Of a stretch of DNA of 64,000 nucleotides, positions 1-8,045 are shown piece by piece. A model generated the notes under the pieces. It saw only the letters and a program-made list of their open reading frames with translations, was not told the DNA's origin and searched no databases. Every line of letters begins with the position of its first letter. Position 1 is the first letter of the stretch. The position numbers were made by a program, and so were the translations under genes. The stretch is from JAFLCL01 sp964502175 (GTDB lineage Bacteria; Myxococcota_A; Polyangia; Polyangiales; Sandaracinaceae): positions 1 to 64,000 of the forward strand of contig CAZCVE010000016.1 in NCBI GenBank assembly GCA_964502175.1, given 5' to 3'.

Positions 1-92
1 AGGGGGGTGGCGGCGGCGACGCCAGATCTCGAGCGAATTCCCTTCGTTTCATCGTCGGGGACACCGGTGCGGGCCGTGCAACGTCGCGCCGC

Positions 93-1007
93 ATGACCAA
101 CGGTGGCACCCTCGGCGGCATGGAGTTGGAGCGAGATCCGCACGCGCCCGACGTTCCTCCGGGACAAGACGAGCTGCCGTCAGACGACGGAGTCCCGATG
201 GAGACGGCCCGACACCGAGACCAGATGAATCACCTCATCGACGTGCTCGGTCATCACCTCCGCGACCGCGACGACGTGTTCGTGGGCGGCAACATGTTCG
301 TGTACTTCAGCCTGAAGCAGGCGAAGAACAACGACTTCCGCGGGCCCGACTTCTTCGCCGTGCTCGACGTGCCCAAGAAGGAGCGCAAGAGCTGGGTCGC
401 GTGGGAGGAGAACGGACGCCTACCGGACGTGGTGATCGAGCTGCTCTCGGAGTCGACCGAGCACGTCGACCGCGTGGTCAAGAAGCAGATCTACGAGCGC
501 ACGTGGCACGTGCGGACGTACGTCCTCTACGATCCGTTTACGTTCGAGCTCGAGGCCTACCGACACGACGGTCAGGCGCTCGTGCCGGTGGAGAAGGTGG
601 ACGGCTGCGTTCCGGTGCCCGAGCTCGGCCTCTTCCTCGGCGTGAGGCCTGCCAATTTCCACTACTACGACGGTCCCGCGCTCCGGTGGCTCGATCGCGA
701 CGCAGTGCTGCCCACCCCCGCCGAAGACGAGCGAGCGCGCGCGGACGAAGCCAGCGGACGCGTCGAGGCACAACGGACCCGCGCCGACGCGCAGCGAGCG
801 CGCGCCGACGAGCAACAGGCTCGCGCCGACGAGCAACGAGCTCGCGCCGACGAGCAACAGGCTCGCGCCGACGAGCAACGAGCTCGCGCCGACGGGCAAC
901 AGGCTCGCGCCGACGAGCAACAGGCTCGCGCCGACGCGGAGGCCGAGGCGCGACGGGTTGCGGAGGCGCGCATCGCCGAGCTCGAGAGGCTCCTCCAGAA
1001 AGGCTGA
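93..1007 (+). CDS. Uma2-family (DUF820) putative endonuclease with coiled-coil tail
   Basis: The protein has 304 residues. The first ~200 match the Uma2/DUF820 restriction-endonuclease-like fold: a PDFF strand near residue 90, the VVIELLSEST motif near residue 115 and a VVKKQIYE helix follow in the family order, giving the Asp...Glu-x-Lys-like acidic cluster. The last ~75 residues are eight 7-residue RARADEQ-like repeats, predicted as a charged coiled coil, ending in an E/L-rich helix. Uma2 proteins are common in cyanobacteria and myxobacteria and their biological role is poorly known. ATG 93 has no clear ribosome site; an in-frame ATG at 120 is an equally plausible start. The gene ends 38 bases before thymidine kinase. 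Family call is firm; nuclease activity is inferred. Confidence 0.8.
   Translation: MTNGGTLGGMELERDPHAPDVPPGQDELPSDDGVPMETARHRDQMNHLIDVLGHHLRDRDDVFVGGNMFVYFSLKQAKNNDFRGPDFFAVLDVPKKERKSWVAWEENGRLPDVVIELLSESTEHVDRVVKKQIYERTWHVRTYVLYDPFTFELEAYRHDGQALVPVEKVDGCVPVPELGLFLGVRPANFHYYDGPALRWLDRDAVLPTPAEDERARADEASGRVEAQRTRADAQRARADEQQARADEQRARADEQQARADEQRARADGQQARADEQQARADAEAEARRVAEARIAELERLLQKG
774..941 (+). repeat. Eight 21-bp tandem repeats in the Uma2 gene
   Basis: Eight consecutive 21-base units encode R-A-R-A-D-E-Q or Q-A-R-A-D-E-Q. The inner six are almost identical in DNA, alternating two versions to make a 42-base superperiod; the first and last are degenerate. The pattern fits expansion by slippage inside a coiled coil. 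Confidence 0.9.
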
Positions 1008-1030
1008 TGAGCAGGCCTGCCGCGATCGGG

Positions 1031-1036
1031 TAGGTT
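1031..1036 (+). promoter_or_regulatory. Putative -10 element of tdk (TAGGTT)
   Basis: TAGGTT lies 9 bases before the tdk ATG and no Shine-Dalgarno sequence is present, so the transcript would start almost at the ATG. The same arrangement recurs at many genes in this window. I see no convincing -35 element. Confidence 0.45.
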
Positions 1037-1045
1037 CGGCGGCCG

Positions 1046-1618
1046 ATGGCCAAGCTCTACTTCCGACACGGCACCATGGGGAGCGCCAAGACGCTCAACC
1101 TGCTCGCCGTCGCGCACAACTACCGCTCGCAGGAGAAGCGCGTGCTGATCCTCAAGCCGCGCACCGACACGCGCTATGGCGTGGGCACCGTGGAGTCGCG
1201 CGCGGGCCTGCGGGCCGAGGCGGATCTCGTGGTGGATCCCGACACCGTGCTCGACCCGGCGCGCTTCGAGGGCCTCGACTGCGTGCTCGTCGACGAGGCG
1301 CAGTTCCTCTCCGCGAAGGTGGTCGATCAGCTCTGGGCGCTCACGCTGAAGCCGGGCCTGCCGGTCATCTGCTACGGCCTGCGCACCGACTTCCAGACGC
1401 ACCTCTTCGAAGGCAGCCGACGGCTCCTCGAGCTCGCGGACTCGATCGAAGAGGTCAAGGTCACCTGCCAGTACTGCAACAAGAAGGCGTGCTTCAACAT
1501 GCGCCTCGTCGGCGGCAAGGCCGTGCGCGAGGGCGAGCAGATCCAGATCGGCGGCGACGAGTCGTACGTGCCCGTCTGCCACGGCTGCTACGTGAGCTCG
1601 GTCGGAGCGGCGACGTGA
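1046..1618 (+). CDS. tdk: Thymidine kinase (type II)
   Basis: Phosphorylates thymidine to dTMP using ATP in pyrimidine salvage, in the cytoplasm. The 190-residue length is usual for type II kinases. Visible motifs are the P-loop GTMGSAKT (residues 9-16), the Walker-B-like VDEAQF near residue 90, and a four-cysteine zinc site at C141/C144 and C178/C181 with the lasso loop between. The P-loop has Ala where many homologues have Gly (GSGKT). The ATG is preceded by a TAGGTT hexamer and no ribosome site. The stop overlaps the GTG start of the next gene (GTGA), so the two are likely translationally coupled. Confidence 0.95.
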   Translation: MAKLYFRHGTMGSAKTLNLLAVAHNYRSQEKRVLILKPRTDTRYGVGTVESRAGLRAEADLVVDPDTVLDPARFEGLDCVLVDEAQFLSAKVVDQLWALTLKPGLPVICYGLRTDFQTHLFEGSRRLLELADSIEEVKVTCQYCNKKACFNMRLVGGKAVREGEQIQIGGDESYVPVCHGCYVSSVGAAT

Positions 1619-2118
1619 AGGACGACTACACGCGGAGCACGCGGAGCGTCGCGGCGAGCGAGCTGCCCGCGCCGTTCCGTGACGCGCTCGCGGCGGCAGC
1701 GCGCGGCGCGCACATCGTCGACCTCGACGCGACCGTGGGGAGCGTGATCCTCACGCACTCCGTGAAGTCACGCGCCGCGGGGTTCTTCGCGCGCGTCCTC
1801 GGAGACGACGCGGATCGTGAGCACTGGACCGTGCTCGCGATCGCGCCCGACACCGCGCTCGTGGGCACGTACGGCGAGGCGCGCGGATCGTGGGTGCGCG
1901 CGCTGCCGCTCGCCACGCTGGAGCTCCAGGCGATGCCGTCGATCGCGGGGGAGCTCGGCGCGCGCACGATCATGCTCGCGTCGCCGGTGCTCGCATCGCT
2001 CGGGCCCGACGGACAGCCGACCCGCGTGGGCGCCTATCCACTGGTGCTCGGGACCACGGGCGACGCCGAGGACGCGAAGCGTGCCCTCGAAGGAGCCATC
2101 GCCTCGCGTCACTCCTGA
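1615..2118 (+). CDS. Hypothetical protein coupled to tdk
   Basis: This 167-residue protein starts at GTG 1615, overlapping the tdk stop as GTGA. I do not recognise its family. It has no signal peptide or membrane helix. It has mixed alpha/beta character, with a hydrophobic strand (HWTVLAIAPDTALVGTY) near residues 66-82 and a helix-rich C-terminal end. It contains no cysteine and no obvious catalytic motif. The overlap with thymidine kinase is the only functional clue and does not define a role. It converges on the intradiol dioxygenase gene with a 9-base gap. Confidence 0.7.
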   Translation: MKDDYTRSTRSVAASELPAPFRDALAAAARGAHIVDLDATVGSVILTHSVKSRAAGFFARVLGDDADREHWTVLAIAPDTALVGTYGEARGSWVRALPLATLELQAMPSIAGELGARTIMLASPVLASLGPDGQPTRVGAYPLVLGTTGDAEDAKRALEGAIASRHS

Positions 2119-2127
2119 TCGTGTCGA

Positions 2128-3093
2128 TCAGCCGCCCGGCGGGCCCATCATGCCGCCCGCGCTGCACACGCTGTTCGCGAGCGAGCTGCGGATGACGATC
2201 GTCTTCCACGCGAGCATCGCGCCGTCGGTCATGCGCGACGTCTCGAGCTCGTACTCCTCGACGCTGTCCGAGGGGAACACGTTGTCGCTCGTGTTCGCCG
2301 TGTCGGGCTGGCCGTGGTCGGCGTAGTCGACGTGCGTGCCGCAGATCTCTTCGATGAGCGCCTCGTCGAACGCGAGCTGCGACGTGAGGTACTCGCTGCC
2401 CTCGCGCGTCGTGCGTCGCACGGTGAAGTGCACGTGGATCGCGCGGCCTCGATACCAGCCCGGGAAACACGAGCTGAACCACGCCACGCCGTTCGCGTCG
2501 GTCTGCACGTGTCCACGGAACCAGCGGGCCGCGAGCGCCGTCGCGTTGTCGCCGGTGCAGAACGGCGGGTTGTCGGCCGTCTCGCTCGAGTAGATGCCGT
2601 CGACGTCGCAGTGCCACACGTCGACGTTCGCGTCGGTGATGGGCGTGCAGGACTCATCGACCACGCGGATGCCGAGGCGCATCGGGAGGCCCGCCTGCCC
2701 TTCGCTGATGTCCACTCGAGCGGGCGCGAGATCGTCGTGACACGGCCCTTCGGTGGTGACGCACATGGGCGTGCACGACGTGATCGTGATCGCCTCGAAC
2801 GGGTTCGGGTACGTCGCGAGGTCCGTCATCGCCGCGGTGCCTCCCGACGCCCATCCGGTGGCCGACGAGGCCGCGTCGACGATCGTCGCCGCGTCCGGCG
2901 CGATGGGCGCGAACGCGTCCGCAGCAGCCGACGCAGCGTCCGGATCGAGCGCGCTGCCCGCGTCGTCCGCGGACATCGTCACGCCGCCGCAGCCCAGCAG
3001 GCTGCCGAGCGGGCCCACGGCCACGCCCGCACCCACCCACCTCAGCGCATCGCGGCGCGACATCGCCCGCTTCGTCATCTTCCCAAGCGTCAT
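2128..3093 (-). CDS. Intradiol ring-cleavage dioxygenase-like protein, Tat lipoprotein
   Basis: Related to protocatechuate 3,4-dioxygenases and catechol 1,2-dioxygenases, which open catechol rings between the two hydroxyls using Fe(III). The iron-ligand pattern is present: Tyr in VWHCDVDGIYS, then Tyr and two His in GWYRGRAIHVHF. The N-terminus holds a twin-arginine motif (SRRDALRW) followed by a hydrophobic run ending LLGCGG, so the protein is probably exported folded and lipidated, then joined by an Ala/Asp-rich linker. ATG 3093 is chosen because AGGAG lies at 3099-3103; the frame is open to 3135 and an ATG at 3078 also exists. No other aromatic catabolism gene is nearby, so the natural substrate is unknown. 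Confidence 0.85.
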   Translation of the reverse strand: MTLGKMTKRAMSRRDALRWVGAGVAVGPLGSLLGCGGVTMSADDAGSALDPDAASAAADAFAPIAPDAATIVDAASSATGWASGGTAAMTDLATYPNPFEAITITSCTPMCVTTEGPCHDDLAPARVDISEGQAGLPMRLGIRVVDESCTPITDANVDVWHCDVDGIYSSETADNPPFCTGDNATALAARWFRGHVQTDANGVAWFSSCFPGWYRGRAIHVHFTVRRTTREGSEYLTSQLAFDEALIEEICGTHVDYADHGQPDTANTSDNVFPSDSVEEYELETSRMTDGAMLAWKTIVIRSSLANSVCSAGGMMGPPGG

Positions 3094-3261
3094 CTGGTCT
3101 CCTCGTGCGAGCCATCGGCCCGCCAGACACAGCATGACCGCGCGACACGCACGTCACGTGACGCAGAGGTTTCCGATTGTTGCGCGGCGCGCGACGCAGC
3201 AGATCGGCCTGAAGGTTCTCGGTGAGCTCCAACCACAGCGAAGGGGACGCGAGACGTGGGC

Positions 3262-3281
3262 GGCACGAGCCCGCCGTGCCC
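3262..3281 (-). terminator. Possible terminator hairpin after the Cys-rich gene pair
   Basis: GGCACG and CGTGCC form a 6-base stem with a 7-base loop about 45 bases past the stop of the second Cys-rich gene. There is no T-run, so this is weak. Confidence 0.25.
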
Positions 3282-3324
3282 GGTCAGAGGTGGCCTGACG
3301 CGTGTCCAGGAACTGGACTTCAGC

Positions 3325-4020
3325 TCACAGAATCCTGTCGGCGCAGGCTACTCGGCCGAGCGTCGGACTAGCCAGCGTCAGTGAGTACAACACCTCCCAC
3401 TGGCCCGGAAACGGATGCGTCGCAGGGAACACGCCGACGCTGTTGAATGCGCCCCAGACGGCGCAGTGCTCAGGGACGCGCTCGCGGTACTGCACCCACA
3501 TGGCTTCGCATGGGTAGGGCTGCTCACCGCAAGACTCGGGTGGTGGCTGCCACTCTGGAGGAACGAAGAGCCCGAGCAAATCGCACTCTCCAGCCGCGGC
3601 ACACGTCACGCCGCATTCCTCGAGCGAGTCGAACGCTCCGCGGTCGCTCTCGCCGCAGACCGCGCCGCGTGCGGCTACGCAGTGACTGCCATCGAAGACC
3701 ACTCCGCCTTGCCCCCCACACGCGCTAGCAAGGTGAGCCTGCTGCGCGACACATGCCAAGCCGTCTGGGATCGGACGTCCCGTGCAGACGATGTCCGTCG
3801 TGTCGGGCGCAGCATCGGCGGATGAATCTGGCCCTCGCGCCGCATCCACCGGCGTAACGTCGTCGACTCCGTGAGAGGAGTCGCGTGAGACGGCCGCGTC
3901 CGCAACGTTGGAATCAGTCGCGTCCGTGGGTGCTTTCGCAACACAACTCGTGCCAAGCAGCACCCCAGCCCAAAAGAATGCTTTGCTTGCCGAAGTCTTA
4001 CGGGAGCCTCTTTCACTCAC
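3325..4020 (-). CDS. Cys-rich exported protein, downstream paralogue, Kunitz-like cysteine spacing
   Basis: A 231-residue protein starting at GTG 4020, which overlaps the stop of the upstream paralogue (GTGA). It has an N-terminal hydrophobic stretch ending GTSC, possibly a lipoprotein signal with a poor lipobox, then an Asp/Ala-rich linker and a Cys-rich region. A core of about 53 residues (from VCTGRPIP to CDLL) is almost identical to the neighbour at 4017-4685. Its last four cysteines are spaced C-x7-C-x13-C-x3-C around GAFDSLEECGVTC, close to the second half of a Kunitz/BPTI domain. Function is unknown. The rest of the two proteins has diverged much more than this core. Confidence 0.75.
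   Translation of the reverse strand: MSERGSRKTSASKAFFWAGVLLGTSCVAKAPTDATDSNVADAAVSRDSSHGVDDVTPVDAARGPDSSADAAPDTTDIVCTGRPIPDGLACVAQQAHLASACGGQGGVVFDGSHCVAARGAVCGESDRGAFDSLEECGVTCAAAGECDLLGLFVPPEWQPPPESCGEQPYPCEAMWVQYRERVPEHCAVWGAFNSVGVFPATHPFPGQWEVLYSLTLASPTLGRVACADRIL
3581..3739 (-). repeat. 159-bp near-identical direct repeat (copy A)
   Basis: This stretch matches 4270-4428 with five mismatches by my alignment, about 97% identity, at an offset of 689 bases. It encodes the Cys-rich core of the two paralogues. The flanking coding sequence is far less similar. Confidence 0.85.
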
Positions 4021-4685
4021 CGTCTCTCCTCGCAGAACACGCGACCAAGAACAGGCTTCGCCAACGTCAGCGAGTAGAGCACGTCCCATTGCTCGGGAAA
4101 TGGGTGCGTCGTGGAGTAGACGACTCCCGCGTTGAACGCGTCCCAGACGGCGCAGGACGTGGGGATTCGGTCACGCCGCTCGACTCCCATCAACGGGCAC
4201 TCGTACGGTTGCTCGCGGCAGAACTGAGGAGGAGCCTGCCACTCTGAATCGATCGCGAAGGCGAGAAGGTCGCACTCTCCAGCCGCGGCACACGTCACGC
4301 CGCATTCCTCGAGTGAGTCGAAGGCTCCGCGGTCGGTCTCGCCGCAGACCGCGCCGCGTGCGGCTACGCAGTGACCGCCATCGAAGACCACTCCGCCTTG
4401 CCCCCCACACGCGCTCGCAAGGTGAGCCGCCTGCGCGACGCACGCCAGGCCCTCCGGTATCGGACGCCCCGTGCAGACGAGAGACGACGTGTCGGGCGCA
4501 GCGTCCTCCGATGCATCCGGCTGCCGGTTCGCGTCCACGGGTACGACTGCATCGACGCCGAGTCCAGAGTCATCCGCGTTCATCGCGTCCGCGACGCTGG
4601 AACTAGCCGCATCGGTGGGAGCTTTGACATCGCAACTCGCGCTGAACAGCAGGCAAGCGCACAAGCACGACACGCGGACCTTCAC
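4017..4685 (-). CDS. Cys-rich exported protein, upstream paralogue
   Basis: A 222-residue protein, first of a coupled tandem pair. GTG 4685 is chosen because it places a classical signal (charged VKVRV, then a hydrophobic run ending LLFSASC) at the N-terminus; the open frame continues to 4775. A Ser/Ala/Asp linker follows, then the Cys-rich core shared with the downstream gene, then a divergent C-terminal part with a conserved HPFPEQWDVLYSLTLA-like stretch, also near the end of its neighbour. Probably a surface or periplasmic protein. The Kunitz-like cysteine spacing raises a protease-inhibitor role, which remains speculative. Divergent from fabF across about 120 bases. Confidence 0.75.
   Translation of the reverse strand: MKVRVSCLCACLLFSASCDVKAPTDAASSSVADAMNADDSGLGVDAVVPVDANRQPDASEDAAPDTSSLVCTGRPIPEGLACVAQAAHLASACGGQGGVVFDGGHCVAARGAVCGETDRGAFDSLEECGVTCAAAGECDLLAFAIDSEWQAPPQFCREQPYECPLMGVERRDRIPTSCAVWDAFNAGVVYSTTHPFPEQWDVLYSLTLAKPVLGRVFCEERR
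4270..4428 (-). repeat. 159-bp near-identical direct repeat (copy B)
   Basis: Partner of 3581-3739. Of the five differences I count three silent and two amino-acid changing (Ser/Thr and Ser/Gly). Confidence 0.85.
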
Positions 4686-4806
4686 TGGTACCACCCCACG
4701 AAAACCGGGTCGTGACACGGAGCCGGGACCACCTCCATCTCCGTCAGCCTGACATCGAGGCGCCTGCTGGCGCAATGGGTCCTCCTGCGTCCATCATCGC
4801 GGCCAC

Positions 4807-6042
4807 ATGAGTCGTGTCTTCGTCACTGGCATGGGCGTCGTCAGCTCTCTCGGCATGGGCAAGAAGCCCTACTGGGAGGCGCTCGTCGCGGGGCGCTCGG
4901 GCGTCTCCGAGGTCTCGCTGTTCGAGACGCAGCAGATCGGCCGCAACATGGCCGGCGAGGTGAAAGGCTTTCGCGCGCGTGACTTCCTCAGCGCCGCCGA
5001 GGCGCGCCGCACCGGTCGCGCGTCGGCGTTCGCGGTGGCCGCGGCGCGGATGGCCGTCGAAGACGCAGCCCTCGAGGCGCGACACGTCCAGGGTGAGCGA
5101 ACGAGCGTCGTGGTGGGCACCACGATGGGCGAAGCCAACGTGCTCGGTGAGCTCCAGAAGGCGTGGATCCACAGCGGCGAAGACGCCGTGCCGACGCCGA
5201 AGCTCCCGCGCTACGGCACCACGCTGCTGCCGATCCACGTGGCCCGCGCGCTCGGCGCCCGCGGCATGGTGCAGACGCTCCCCGCAGCGTGCGCGGCGGG
5301 CAACTACGCGATCGGCTTTGCCGCCGATCAGATCCGCGCCGGCCGCGCGGACATGGTGATCACGGGCGCGGTCGAGATCATCGAGAAGCTCGAGTACGCA
5401 GGCTTCGCCCGCCTCGGCGCGATGAGCCCGGACGTCTGCAAGCCGTTCGACAAGAACCGTCGCGGCCTGATCCTCGGCGAGGGCGCGGCGATGCTCGTGC
5501 TCGAGTCCGAGGCCAGCGTCGTACGCCGAGGCGCGGTGCCGCTCGCGGAGATCGGCGGCTACGGCCTCGCCTGCGACGCGCACCACATCACGCGCCCACA
5601 CCCCGAGGGCGCGGGCTCGATCGCCGCGATGCGGCAGGCGATCAGCTCGAGCGGGCTCACGCCGAACGACATCGATCACATCAACGCGCACGGCACCGCG
5701 ACGCCGAACAACGACAGCGTCGAAGCGCTCGTCATCAACAAGATCTTCGGCAACCGTCGCGTCGTCGTGACCAGCATCAAGAGCATGATCGGCCACTGCA
5801 TGGGGGCCTCGAGCGCGATGGAGGCCATCGCCTGCGTCATGACGATCCAGACCGGCGTCATCCCGCCGACGACGAACTACGAGACGCTCGATCCCGAGTG
5901 CGATCTCGAGATCGTCGCGAACGAAGCGCGCAAGCAGAAGGTCGACATCGTGCTCAACAACGCCCTCGCCTTCGGCGGCTACGACGCGGTCGTCTGCATC
6001 GCACGACCGGGACACCTCCCGCGCGGCGCGGGGCTCGCGTGA
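4807..6042 (+). CDS. fabF: Beta-ketoacyl-ACP synthase II (FabF/KAS II)
   Basis: Condenses malonyl-ACP with acyl-ACP in fatty-acid elongation. The 411-residue length fits KAS II. The catalytic triad is intact: nucleophile C162 in PAACAAGN, H295 in INAHGTATPN and H330 in SMIGHCMGAS, with the C-terminal glycine loop NALAFGGYDA. No acyl-carrier protein, malonyl transferase or reductase is adjacent, so this is a stand-alone condensing enzyme. It may be an extra housekeeping copy or serve an unusual lipid. A GTG overlapping its stop (GTGA at 6039) or the ATG at 6048 begins the next gene, so co-transcription with the OmpA lipoprotein is likely. Confidence 0.93.
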   Translation: MSRVFVTGMGVVSSLGMGKKPYWEALVAGRSGVSEVSLFETQQIGRNMAGEVKGFRARDFLSAAEARRTGRASAFAVAAARMAVEDAALEARHVQGERTSVVVGTTMGEANVLGELQKAWIHSGEDAVPTPKLPRYGTTLLPIHVARALGARGMVQTLPAACAAGNYAIGFAADQIRAGRADMVITGAVEIIEKLEYAGFARLGAMSPDVCKPFDKNRRGLILGEGAAMLVLESEASVVRRGAVPLAEIGGYGLACDAHHITRPHPEGAGSIAAMRQAISSSGLTPNDIDHINAHGTATPNNDSVEALVINKIFGNRRVVVTSIKSMIGHCMGASSAMEAIACVMTIQTGVIPPTTNYETLDPECDLEIVANEARKQKVDIVLNNALAFGGYDAVVCIARPGHLPRGAGLA

Positions 6043-6047
6043 CGCCG

Positions 6048-6842
6048 ATGAATCGCTCGCTGTTCACTCGGATCGGCACCTGCCTCTTTCTCCTCACGTC
6101 CGTCGGGGCGAGCGGTTGTGGCGGACCGACCGCCGCCGTGCGTCAGGATGAACCGCCTCCGCCGCCGCCCGATCGCGACTCGGACGGAGTGCCCGACGAC
6201 GACGATCGCTGCGTGTGCGTGCCCGAAGATCGCGACGACTTCGAGGACTCGGACGGCTGTCCCGAAGAGGACAACGACGGTGATCACATCGTCGACGCGT
6301 GCGATCAGTGCCGCGACGCGCCCGAGACGGTGCAGGGAAGCTGCGACGACGACGGCTGCCCCGATCGCAACCTCAACTGCGTCGCGCAGCAGCGCATCGA
6401 GATCGGCGAGCACATCGCGTTCGGGACCGGCGCGAGCACCATCGACGGCGAGAACGCCGCGCTGCTCGAGCCGCTCGTCGCCGCGCTCGCTGCCTCGGCG
6501 CACCTCGAGCGCGTGGAGATCGTGGGACGCGCGACGCCGCGTGAGCCTCGCGCGGTTGCGCTCGCCACGGCGCGCGCAACGGCCGTTCGTGATGCGCTCG
6601 TCGCCGCGGGCATCGACACCTCGCGCCTCGCGCCCCGCGGTCTCGCGCCTGCCGCGGCCGCAGAAGGCGACGCGCTCGAGGGCCGCTACGTCGACTTCAT
6701 CCTCGTGCGCGTCGGCGGCGAAGACTGGCCGAACGGCACCCCCCCCGCGGGGTCCGTGTACGGCGGATGCGCGCCGCCGATCTGTCAGCCGGTCGTCGCG
6801 TGCGAGCCCCCGCCTCCGCCCGCTGCGGTCTGCGAGCCCTGA
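6048..6842 (+). CDS. OmpA-like lipoprotein with thrombospondin type 3 repeats (copy 1)
   Basis: A 264-residue envelope protein. A hydrophobic signal ends in VGASGC, a probable lipobox. Proline-rich sequence and then Asp-rich calcium-binding TSP3 repeats (DRDSDGVPDDDDRC, DNDGDHIVDACDQC) follow through residue ~110. An OmpA-like peptidoglycan-binding domain occupies about residues 120-225, with the ATARATAVRDALVAAG helix typical of the fold. The C-terminus is Cys/Pro-rich. It probably tethers the outer membrane to peptidoglycan. Start taken at ATG 6048; GTG 6039 overlapping fabF is the alternative. A paralogue lies at 7134-8024. Confidence 0.85.
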   Translation: MNRSLFTRIGTCLFLLTSVGASGCGGPTAAVRQDEPPPPPPDRDSDGVPDDDDRCVCVPEDRDDFEDSDGCPEEDNDGDHIVDACDQCRDAPETVQGSCDDDGCPDRNLNCVAQQRIEIGEHIAFGTGASTIDGENAALLEPLVAALAASAHLERVEIVGRATPREPRAVALATARATAVRDALVAAGIDTSRLAPRGLAPAAAAEGDALEGRYVDFILVRVGGEDWPNGTPPAGSVYGGCAPPICQPVVACEPPPPPAAVCEP

Positions 6843-6851
6843 GACAGCGCG

Positions 6852-7080
6852 TCAGCTGCCCCAGGTCGCCATGCAGACGTCCATGCGCGCCGAGTCGACG
6901 AGCGCCTCGTCGAGGTCGGGTGGGGTCTCGAACGTGCGCGTCGAGAAGTCGAACATGTCGAGCAGCGGCCACGCGTTCGCGTCGCGCGAGCTCATCGCGG
7001 GCAGCAGGTAACGCGCCTCGAGCAGGCGCGTGATGCTCGTGAGATCGGTCGTGCGATCGGAGACGTAGCCAGGGCGGACG
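6852..7080 (-). pseudogene. C-terminal remnant of a phosphoesterase / phospholipase C family gene
   Basis: About 75 codons, read on the minus strand and ending at a normal stop, carry the signature end of the PF04185 phosphoesterase family (phospholipase C / acid phosphatase). Visible parts are a DLTSITRLLEARYLLPA helix, then SSRDANAWPLLDMFDF and an acidic tail. The first in-frame Met is inside the fragment, and sequence above ~7080 no longer resembles the family, so the bulk of the gene is missing. The same minus-strand frame stays open to 9905 but that part is the shadow of the coding strand. The fragment lies between two OmpA paralogues. Family recognition is from memory of the motif, moderately strong. 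Confidence 0.65.
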
Positions 7081-7133
7081 CGGCGAGACGGAAAACGCCC
7101 AAGGGTCGTCGCGGTACGCTGCTCCACACTCCG

Positions 7134-8024
7134 ATGCCCACACGCACGCTCGTCCTCTTCGCCGCGATCGCGGGTGTCCTCACGACGGGCTGCGCGGGCG
7201 CAGCGACACGACCGACCCCCGAGCCGGTCGCCTCGGATCCGAACGATCGCTGCCCCGACGCCTACGAAGACGAAGACGGCTTCGAGGACGACGATGGCTG
7301 CCCCGATCCCGACAACGACGGCGACGCCGTCGCGGACATCGACGATCTCTGTCAGTGCAACGTCGAGGACGTCGACGGCTGGCAGGACGCGGACGGCTGC
7401 CCCGATCCGGACGACGACGACGACCGGATCCTCGATGCGTGTGATCGCTGCCCCCGCGACGTCGAGGTCTACAACGGGACCTGCGACGAGGACGGCTGCC
7501 CCGATCGCGGTGCGGTCGTCCTGATCGAGACGCGCATCCTGATCCTCGACCGCATCGGCTTCGCGCGCGGGCGCTCGATCATGAACGCCGACGACGCGCC
7601 GATCCTGCAGGCGGTCGCGGCCACGCTGATCGGGAACCCGCAGCTCGAGCGCGTCGCGATCGTGGGGCACGCGCACCGGACCGAGCGACGTCCGGAGGCG
7701 CTCGCCACGGCGCGCGCGACCGCCATCGTCGATGCCCTCGTTGCGGCGGGCGTCGCCCGCGAGCGGCTCCTGATCGAGGCCGCGCCGCCCGAGTCCGATG
7801 ACGACCGCGGCTACCACGCCCGCTTCGTCGCCTTCGTGATCATGCAGGTCGACGGCGTGCCGTTCCCGAACGGCGAGCCGCCCGCGGGCTGGGGCCGTCC
7901 GCCGCCGCAGCCACGACACCCGATGGAGCCGGCCACCTGCGACCCGCTCCCGGCCTGCACGTACGTGGAGGTCGACGCCTGCGCTCCAAGGCCGGCCTCG
8001 CCAGACGCTCCAACGGCCCGCTGA
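7134..8024 (+). CDS. OmpA-like lipoprotein with thrombospondin type 3 repeats (copy 2)
   Basis: A 296-residue paralogue of 6048-6842 with the same order: signal ending in VLTTGC, TSP3 calcium-binding repeats (EDEDGFEDDDGC, DNDGDAVADIDDLC, DPDDDDDRILDACDRC), an OmpA-like domain (about residues 125-240) and a Pro/Cys-rich C-terminus. It probably anchors the outer membrane to the wall. It directly precedes the MoxR/VWA operon with a 21-base gap and may be its first gene. A TACGCT hexamer at 7115-7120 could be its -10 element. The ATG has no Shine-Dalgarno sequence. Confidence 0.85.
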   Translation: MPTRTLVLFAAIAGVLTTGCAGAATRPTPEPVASDPNDRCPDAYEDEDGFEDDDGCPDPDNDGDAVADIDDLCQCNVEDVDGWQDADGCPDPDDDDDRILDACDRCPRDVEVYNGTCDEDGCPDRGAVVLIETRILILDRIGFARGRSIMNADDAPILQAVAATLIGNPQLERVAIVGHAHRTERRPEALATARATAIVDALVAAGVARERLLIEAAPPESDDDRGYHARFVAFVIMQVDGVPFPNGEPPAGWGRPPPQPRHPMEPATCDPLPACTYVEVDACAPRPASPDAPTAR

Positions 8025-8045
8025 TACCCTCCGCACGGAGCCCCG

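Noticed and set aside
15..50. BglII, XhoI and EcoRI recognition sites packed together, like a cloning polylinker
   Set aside because: The flanking sequence is continuous with the genome and of the same composition; three short sites can co-occur by chance.
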